Origin: Candidatus Treponema merdequi
Lineage (GTDB): Bacteria; Spirochaetota; Spirochaetia; Treponematales; Treponemataceae
Assembly (NCBI GenBank): GCA_018064525.1
Contig: JAGHVB010000079.1
Location: 1 to 38,225, forward strand
Reading direction: 5' to 3'
DNA: 38,225 nt
The stretch's first letter is position 1; each line of letters opens with the position of its first letter. A model generated the notes under the pieces. That model made no database searches and had not been told where the DNA came from. It worked only from the letters and a program-made list of their open reading frames with translations. The position numbers were made by a program, and so were the translations under genes. This document shows, piece by piece, positions 15,943-22,031 of this stretch.

Positions 15943-16620
15943 TTATTTTTCAGAAATGAGCTGTGTCTTGGCATCAAGCTTGAGGCTTGAGTCAGGAGTT
16001 TCATTTCTTAATTTGAGAACTGAAAGTACTGTACCTTCTGATCTTGCTTCAATGTGAAGAACAGCTGCGATTGTTGCAAGAACATCTGCAGATGCGCAGT
16101 CTTTGAGAGATGCGCTTTCTTCTTCTGCTGTGAGCCAGATTGTCATGTTTTCGTTTTTAGCAAAGTCCTGAACAGCTTTTGCATCTTCTGCTTTAACAGA
16201 TTTGATTGCAACTCCGTCAATTACCAATGCTGTAACTTTTGTTCCTGCATCTTTAAGAGCTTTAACAGTTGCGATAAGCTTTGCAAGAGTGAAGTTTTCC
16301 GGGTTAAAGTTGAGAATTACGCGTTCTTTCATAATTTCTTCTTTAAGTTCAGCTGCGTTGGCAATATTCTTTTTCTTTGCAATTTCTGCAAATACTGATG
16401 AGTACCATGAAATTACGTTTGAAGATTCCTGGTCGAATGATACGTGAACAAGGTTCTTGTCATTCAAGAGTGAATCCATAGCAAACTGTACGAGAACTGA
16501 AGTTTTTCCGAGTCCTTTCTTAGAAGTGATGAGTCCAACTTCGCCAGCTTTGAGACCGCCATTTGTGATTTTGTCAAATGCACGGATAGGGCTTGATTCA
16601 AATAAATCTTTTTTATTCAT
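15943..16620 (-). CDS. RecA/DnaB-fold ATPase-like protein downstream of fusA
   Basis: A 225-residue protein resembling the RecA-like domain of DnaB, KaiC or RadA. 'FDKITNGGLKAGEVGLITSK' is the typical lead-in. A Walker A-like 'SKKGLGKTS' (about residues 33-41) follows, then 'VHVSFDQES' and a Walker B-like 'TALVIDG'. The first Walker A residue is Ser rather than Gly/Ala, so ATP binding is likely but not certain. There is no helicase loader, zinc finger or second domain. It starts 11 bp after the fusA stop, and its RBS (AAGGAG) overlaps that stop, so the two are translated from one mRNA. Its role is unknown. Confidence 0.68.
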   Translation of the reverse strand: MNKKDLFESSPIRAFDKITNGGLKAGEVGLITSKKGLGKTSVLVQFAMDSLLNDKNLVHVSFDQESSNVISWYSSVFAEIAKKKNIANAAELKEEIMKERVILNFNPENFTLAKLIATVKALKDAGTKVTALVIDGVAIKSVKAEDAKAVQDFAKNENMTIWLTAEEESASLKDCASADVLATIAAVLHIEARSEGTVLSVLKLRNETPDSSLKLDAKTQLISEK

Positions 16621-16631
16621 AGTTAAGCTCC

Positions 16632-18728
16632 TTATTTCTTTTCAGCTGCTTTTTCAGCTTTGTATTTAGCCTGAAGTTCTTCAGAAACGTTTCCTGGAAC
16701 TTTTCCGTATTTAAGGAATTCCATTGTGAATTCTGCTTTACCCTGTGTTGAAGAACGGAGGATAGTAGAGAATCCGAACATTTCAGAAAGTGGAACTTCT
16801 GCGTTTACTACAGACATGTTGTTTTCATCTGTTGAATCTACGATTACACCACGGCGCTGGTTAATCAAACCGAACATGTTACCCTGGAATTCTGTAGGTC
16901 CTTCGATAGATACCTTCATGATAGGTTCAAGAATAGCTGGTTTTGCTTTTTCATATGCTTCACGGAAAGCACCGATAGCTGCTGTCTGGAATGCGATATC
17001 TGAAGAGTCAACCGGGTGGTACTGACCATCATTGATTGTTACTTTAACACCAACGATAGGGAATCCGATGAGTGTACCTTTTTCTACTGCGCGTTTGAAA
17101 CCTTTATCACAAGATGGGATGTATTCGTTAGGAATTGCACCACCTTTGATCATATCTACGAACTCGTAATCTTTGTCTGCGATAGGTTCGATGAATCCTG
17201 CTACACGACCGTACTGACCAGAACCACCAGTCTGTTTTTTGTGTGTGTAGTTGAATTCTGCACGCTGTGTGATAGATTCACGGTAAGCTACCTGTGGTGC
17301 ACCAGTTTCTACTTCACACTTATATTCACGTTTCATACGTTCAACGTATACTGCAAGGTGCAATTCACCCATACCCTTGATGATTGTTTCACCAGATTCT
17401 GGATCCATGTAAGACTGGAATGTAGGGTCTTCTTTAGTAAAGCGGTTGATAGCTTTACTCATCTGAGCTGCAGCCTGTTTGTCTTTTGGTTTGATAGAAA
17501 GAGAAATTACAGGGTTTGGAACGTACATAGAAGCCATAGAGTAGTTGATTCCGTTTCCGATGAATGTATCACCAGATGCACAGTCAACACCGAAGAGAGC
17601 TACGATGTCTCCAGGACCTGCTTCGTTGATATCTTCCATCTGAGCAGAGTTCATACGTACAAGGCGTCCAACCTTGAAGCGTTTCTTTGAACGTGAGTTA
17701 GTAAGTTCTTCACCTTTCTTGATTTTTCCCTGATATACACGAGTATATGTGAGCTGTCCGTACTGACCGTCATCAAGTTTGAATGCGAGTGCAACTGTAG
17801 GATCGTTTTCGTTACAAGACAATTCTACTGGAGCTTCGTTGTTATCGAGGTCGAGAGCTTCGTTTTTAACGTCTGTAGGAGCCGGGAGGTAGCGTGCAAC
17901 TGCGTCGAGCAATGGCTGGATACCTTTGTTTACGTGAGCTGAACCACAGAATACACCAACGAACTGTTCTGCAAGAGTTCCCTTGCGGATAGCATTGTGG
18001 ATTTTTTCTTCCGGAAGGTTGTCAAAACCACTTTCCATGATTGCTTCCATGAGTTCATCATCGAACATAGAAACTGCATCAAGGAGTTCTTCACGATATT
18101 TTTTAGCATCGTCAGCGAGGTGAGCAGGAATTTCTGCATAGCGGAGGTTTTCACCGCTTTCGCCATCGAAGTAAATAGCTTTCATAGTTACGAGGTCAAC
18201 AACACCTTCGAGTTTGTCTTCGAGACCGATAGGAAGTTCCATCATGTGTGCGTTAAGACCAAGTTTTTCGCGGATCTGGTTACAAACGCGAACCGGGTTA
18301 GCACCCTGGCGGTCACATTTGTTAACGAATGCGATACGTGGAACGTGGTAGCGTTTAAGCTGGCGGTCTACTGTGATTGACTGTGACTGTACACCTGCTA
18401 CAGCACAAAGAATCATGATAGCACCATCAAGAACGCGGAGAGAACGTTCTACTTCTACTGTGAAGTCAACGTGTCCCGGAGTATCGATCAAGTTAATTGT
18501 GTAGTCTTTCCACTGAACCTGTGTAGCTGCTGACTGAATTGTGATACCGCGTTCGCGTTCCAATTCCATGTTATCCATTACGGCACCTACACCGTCTTTT
18601 CCACGTACTTCGTGGATTGCATGAATCTTGTTACAGTAGAACAAGATACGTTCTGAAGTTGTAGTCTTTCCTGAGTCAATGTGGGCAGAAATACCGATAT
18701 TTCTCATTTTCGAAAGATCATAGTCCAT
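16632..18728 (-). CDS. fusA: Translation elongation factor G, spirochaete/mitochondrial EFG1 type
   Basis: GTPase that drives ribosomal translocation; 698 residues, full length. The G1 motif is 'AHIDSGKTT' (residues 15-23), G2/switch I '[12 protein letters not shown]', G3 'DTPGH', and G4 'NKCD'. Domains II-V follow, including domain IV 'GSGQYGRV' and '[21 protein letters not shown]'. Ser in AHIDSGKT and '[29 protein letters not shown]' are shared with mitochondrial EFG1 and bacterial spdEFG1 rather than canonical bacterial EF-G (AHIDAGKT). The RBS AAGAGGT precedes the ATG. It is followed after 11 bp by the RecA-fold gene and shares its terminator. Confidence 0.95.
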   Translation of the reverse strand: MDYDLSKMRNIGISAHIDSGKTTTSERILFYCNKIHAIHEVRGKDGVGAVMDNMELERERGITIQSAATQVQWKDYTINLIDTPGHVDFTVEVERSLRVLDGAIMILCAVAGVQSQSITVDRQLKRYHVPRIAFVNKCDRQGANPVRVCNQIREKLGLNAHMMELPIGLEDKLEGVVDLVTMKAIYFDGESGENLRYAEIPAHLADDAKKYREELLDAVSMFDDELMEAIMESGFDNLPEEKIHNAIRKGTLAEQFVGVFCGSAHVNKGIQPLLDAVARYLPAPTDVKNEALDLDNNEAPVELSCNENDPTVALAFKLDDGQYGQLTYTRVYQGKIKKGEELTNSRSKKRFKVGRLVRMNSAQMEDINEAGPGDIVALFGVDCASGDTFIGNGINYSMASMYVPNPVISLSIKPKDKQAAAQMSKAINRFTKEDPTFQSYMDPESGETIIKGMGELHLAVYVERMKREYKCEVETGAPQVAYRESITQRAEFNYTHKKQTGGSGQYGRVAGFIEPIADKDYEFVDMIKGGAIPNEYIPSCDKGFKRAVEKGTLIGFPIVGVKVTINDGQYHPVDSSDIAFQTAAIGAFREAYEKAKPAILEPIMKVSIEGPTEFQGNMFGLINQRRGVIVDSTDENNMSVVNAEVPLSEMFGFSTILRSSTQGKAEFTMEFLKYGKVPGNVSEELQAKYKAEKAAEKK

Positions 18729-18810
18729 ATTGTTTACCTCTTAATAAAATAAATTACTAAAAAAATTTTATCTATTGATAGATTTAGAAATAATATCGAA
18801 AATTGCCATC

Positions 18811-20232
18811 TTATTCAACTACTATAGACTCTGAAAGCCCGAATTTCCCGGTAATTTTAAGGTTTTTAGCGGAATATTCTGCAGATATTGAGCCGTTGAA
18901 TCTGGTTTTCAGTGAAGATTTTTTTTCTTCCAGTTCTGCAGAAATGGAAGCTGATTTTATGAAAAAGTGTCTGAAACAGACAGAAAAAGTCAGCGCCTGT
19001 GTATAAATTGAATTTTCCAGAAACCTTTTCGGTTCTGCGGTACTTCGGGCTGTTACAGAAAGCGAAAGCGGTGTGAATTTATGTGTATATCTTATTGAAA
19101 GTGAATGTTTCAGTTTTTCATCTTCTGAAAAGGTAAGTGAAGCATATTTGGGAGAAAAATAATAAATGTCGAGGTTTTGTAATTTATATTGTAATGAAAA
19201 TATGTCTTTTTGTGAAAAAACTGAAAAACCTGCCGCAAGGTATAGTTTTTCGTTTTTTACATTATTTTCTGGTATTGAACTTATGTATAGAGCACTTATT
19301 CCTGTTTTAAAACTGATGTTTTTTATGGAAAAGTCGAAGGAAGGGGAAAATTTTGTTTCGTAAAGAACGGAATTTTTTGTCTGTGAAATCGAAAATGCGT
19401 TTGTGGCATCGTTCATAAAAACAGAATCATTTGTAAATGCACAGACAGCGACAGAAAAAATTCCATAATGAAAAAGCAGTTCTGCAGCAGAATAAAATCG
19501 CAAGGTATTGTAAGGATTTTCTGTTGCTCCGCAATCGATTTTAAGCTTAAACAGTGGAATTGAAAAAAGAAATTCAAAATAGCAGGCATTTTTTCTGTCA
19601 GAGATGAAATCAGGTTCTGACAGGCGCCATGAACTCTGAGTTTTTTGCGTAAAACTGAAATCTGCAAGGCAAAAAAGAATGGAAAGCTTAAAAAAATCAG
19701 CCGGACGCAGATTTAATGAAATGCATGATTTTATGTAACCTTCAAAATCACATGAGAACGAAAATTTACCATATTTGTTTTTGATTTGAAGTGAAGCGCT
19801 TTTTGTTTTTGAAGAACTTTCTGCCTGTGGAACTGAAATACCGAGATCATTTGAAAGTTGAGGAGTCTGTGCAAAAAAAGAAAAATTTGTTGAAAAAGCC
19901 GGATTTCTTAAGTGTGAAACAGCTCCTGAATAAGAAAGGTCTCCGATCTGGAATTTAAAAGAGACAGGAGTTTTTTTGTATTTTGATGAATCTGCTGTAA
20001 TTGACCATACAGGTTTTTGAAAAAGTGATGCAAAGTCTGAAAAATCTGAAATGTCTGGAATTTTGTCAAATGATATGCTTTTTGTTTTCTGGTATGCGCG
20101 TATGTCCAGCGGTCCGTAAAAAAGATTTATTCCGCTGTTGAGTGACATCGACGGAGAAGAAAATGCCGTAACTGGCAGATTCAACCATAAAATTAGTGAG
20201 AGTACGGGGCATAAAACTGAGCGTAATTTCAT
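18811..20232 (-). CDS. Probable outer-membrane beta-barrel protein
   Basis: A 473-residue exported protein of unknown function. The signal peptide ends near 'NLPVTAFSSP'. The rest is dominated by short amphipathic beta-strands with alternating aromatic and polar residues ('KFSFSCDFEGYIKSC', 'FSPSFDFSIKNISFKTGISA', 'HSLSIRYTHKFTPLSLSVTARS'), the look of a large outer-membrane barrel. A 13-base palindrome (TACTTA-A-TAAGTA) abuts the ATG, and no Shine-Dalgarno sequence is seen, so the translation start is less certain. It is transcribed toward fusA with an 82-bp gap and diverges from the SPOR gene. Confidence 0.6.
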   Translation of the reverse strand: MKLRSVLCPVLSLILWLNLPVTAFSSPSMSLNSGINLFYGPLDIRAYQKTKSISFDKIPDISDFSDFASLFQKPVWSITADSSKYKKTPVSFKFQIGDLSYSGAVSHLRNPAFSTNFSFFAQTPQLSNDLGISVPQAESSSKTKSASLQIKNKYGKFSFSCDFEGYIKSCISLNLRPADFFKLSILFCLADFSFTQKTQSSWRLSEPDFISDRKNACYFEFLFSIPLFKLKIDCGATENPYNTLRFYSAAELLFHYGIFSVAVCAFTNDSVFMNDATNAFSISQTKNSVLYETKFSPSFDFSIKNISFKTGISALYISSIPENNVKNEKLYLAAGFSVFSQKDIFSLQYKLQNLDIYYFSPKYASLTFSEDEKLKHSLSIRYTHKFTPLSLSVTARSTAEPKRFLENSIYTQALTFSVCFRHFFIKSASISAELEEKKSSLKTRFNGSISAEYSAKNLKITGKFGLSESIVVE

Positions 20233-20366
20233 ACTTAATAAGTACTGATGTTTATTAAAAATATTATCAATTTGTAAAAAAAAGTATAAAAAAAAATTTT
20301 CAGATTCCGATAATTTATCTGAATAAATATTGAAAATTAACTTGATATTATAAATAGAGGTTTATT

Positions 20367-21182
20367 ATGGAACAGAAAAAGACTTTATGGATTATTACAG
20401 CGGCTGGTTTTTTTCTTGCTGTTGTTATTCTTGCAGCAATGCTTGTAAACAAAGCTGATGCTTCAGACGTTCCAAGAACGGCATCTGTTACTACAATTGA
20501 GAAGCCGAAAGCAGCAGAGCCTGTTGAATATACTGAAACTTCTGTAAATGCAGAAAGTGATGAAAATGTTTCAGAAGAAGCTGTTGATGGAAATGCAGTT
20601 TCAAATCTGGCATGCGTTGATTCACTTGGTGTTGAAACATTGAATGTAGAATCAGTGAATGTTGAAAATCTAAATGTTACTTCAAATGGAACTGTAACAA
20701 TTGATTTGAATAATACAAGTTCAGATGGAAATGTTGTTGCAAAAAGTAATGCTGCAAAAGAAGCAATGCAGAATAAAAAAGAATCTGAAAAAGCTTCTAC
20801 AATTTATACAGCAGCTCCTGCTGTAAAATCAAATGTAGAAAAAACTGCAGAAAAGAAAGCTGCGGCAATGAATAAAAATCTTAAGAGTACTTCAGTTGCT
20901 TCAAAACCTGCTTCTGCTCCTGTGACTTCTGTTGAAGTTCCAAAATACTGGGTTCAGGCTGCAAGCTATACAAGCAAGAAAACAGCAGACTTTGCACGTG
21001 CGGCACTTGAAGAAAGCCGCATTCCTGCAGAAGTATTTACTTTCAAAGATTCTAAGAATAAACTTTTCTATCGACTCAGAGTTGGTCCATACACAACTAA
21101 GAGCGAAGCTGAATACTGGAAAAACAGAGTTGCTCAGATTGAGCAGTTTAAGAATGTTCAGAGTTATATTACAGTGAACTGA
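20367..21182 (+). CDS. SPOR-domain protein, single-pass membrane anchor
   Basis: A 271-residue protein that probably binds denuded septal peptidoglycan. A short cytoplasmic N-terminus precedes a transmembrane helix (about 7-27, 'LWIITAAGFFLAVVILAAMLV'-like). A low-complexity linker rich in Ala, Val, Asn, Ser and Lys follows, including a repeat-like 'VETLNVESVNVENLNV' stretch. A C-terminal SPOR domain runs from about 195 to 271 ('KYWVQAASYTSKKTADFARAAL', 'FYRLRVGPYTTKSEAEYWKNRV'). AGAGG precedes the ATG. It is a single-gene unit with its own terminator. Involvement in cell division is inferred from the domain. Confidence 0.85.
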   Translation: MEQKKTLWIITAAGFFLAVVILAAMLVNKADASDVPRTASVTTIEKPKAAEPVEYTETSVNAESDENVSEEAVDGNAVSNLACVDSLGVETLNVESVNVENLNVTSNGTVTIDLNNTSSDGNVVAKSNAAKEAMQNKKESEKASTIYTAAPAVKSNVEKTAEKKAAAMNKNLKSTSVASKPASAPVTSVEVPKYWVQAASYTSKKTADFARAALEESRIPAEVFTFKDSKNKLFYRLRVGPYTTKSEAEYWKNRVAQIEQFKNVQSYITVN

Positions 21183-21210
21183 GTCGCTTTTAAAGAATTG
21201 ATTTGATTAT

Positions 21211-21249
21211 AAAGCCCGCGTCACTTGAAGTGCCCGCGGGTCTTTTTTT
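21211..21249 (+). terminator. Terminator of the SPOR-domain gene
   Basis: AAAGCCCGCG (21211-21220) pairs with CGCGGG-T-CTTT (21235-21245), with an inner CACT/AGTG stem. Seven T's follow. Confidence 0.88.
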
Positions 21250-21280
21250 GTTTGGCGTGATTTTTAATGTCCGTGGATTT

Positions 21281-21883
21281 TTAGTTTCGGATTGTTATGA
21301 TTTTAATACCGCTTTCTTTGTATCTGTCTTTAAGATGGAGCTGCGAGAGAAAGCGGTTTTTTATTTGTCCGAAAGACATTCTGTCACGTTTTCTTGCGCG
21401 TAAAAATCGAGTGATGAAGTTTGACTGAACATAAATTATTCTGTCGCACTTGTTTAATAGTTCTGGTGTTTTGTAGAGAACGGTTGCGTTGATTATGATT
21501 CCGCGGGTGGAATTTGAAGTGCGTGCAGAATTTATGAGGGCTGTTACATTTTTTGTAAGGGCCGGGTAGACGATGCTTTCGTGAAGAGAAAGAAGCTCTG
21601 AGTTTTGAAAAAGCAGTGCGCCGAGATTTCGTCTGTTTAAAGACCCGTCAGAATTTCTGAGGATGAGATTTTTTTTGTCTGCATAATCTGAAAAAGTGTT
21701 TATTATTTTTTCTTTTTTTTCTTCAAGAACTTTATGAACTTCTTTATCGCAGTCAACCGAAACAAATCCAAGTTTTTCAAGTTCCGAACAGATAAAATTT
21801 TTCCCGGAAGCCATTTTTCCCGTAACTCCGAGAACAAGAAATGAGTCAGATGAAAGAATGTCTCGTAATTTATTAATTCTCAT
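21281..21883 (-). CDS. coaE: Dephospho-CoA kinase-like protein
   Basis: A 200-residue P-loop kinase for the last step of CoA synthesis (EC 2.7.1.24). The CoaE pattern is visible: 'GVTGKMASGKN' (residues 19-29), 'VSVDCDKEVHKVL', 'RRNLGALLFQN', 'LHESIVYPAL', 'IIINATVLYKTPELLNKCD' and 'RARKRDRMSFGQIKNR'. Two oddities stand out: Walker A ends GKN instead of GKS/T, and the usual 'PLLFE' is replaced by 'ATVLYKT'. The lid arginines are retained. AAAGGA precedes the ATG. It follows polA by 145 bp of repeat-bearing sequence. CoaE is the best fit, with an atypical nucleotide site. Confidence 0.82.
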   Translation of the reverse strand: MRINKLRDILSSDSFLVLGVTGKMASGKNFICSELEKLGFVSVDCDKEVHKVLEEKKEKIINTFSDYADKKNLILRNSDGSLNRRNLGALLFQNSELLSLHESIVYPALTKNVTALINSARTSNSTRGIIINATVLYKTPELLNKCDRIIYVQSNFITRFLRARKRDRMSFGQIKNRFLSQLHLKDRYKESGIKIITIRN

Positions 21884-21919
21884 ATAAAATATCCTTTAAA
21901 TAAGGAGAAAGTGTCGGCC

Positions 21920-21954
21920 ACAGATCACACAGATCACACAGATTACACAGATTA
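21920..21954. repeat. Nine-base tandem repeat, ACAGATCAC/ACAGATTAC
   Basis: ACAGATCAC (21920), ACAGATCAC (21929), ACAGATTAC (21938) and a last partial ACAGATTA (21947) make 3.9 units. It is confined to the polA-coaE spacer. Confidence 0.9.
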
Positions 21955-22007
21955 AAAAATTCTATTTATCTCCCGCACCCCTCAACATTCCATTCACTTA
22001 CCCACAA

Positions 22008-22031
22008 CCCCCAATTCCTAATTCCTAATTA
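22008..22031 (-). repeat. Heptanucleotide repeat at the polA stop codon
   Basis: On the minus strand two AATTAGG units (22030-22017) are followed by AATT and a G-run (to 22008), then a G-rich tail (GTGGG). This is the same order as inside dus. The polA TAA (22031-22029) overlaps the first unit. Confidence 0.8.

Noticed and set aside
16726..18380. Long plus-strand ORFs opposite fusA
   Set aside because: They are antisense shadows produced by the codon pattern of fusA; they have no RBS and no recognisable domains.
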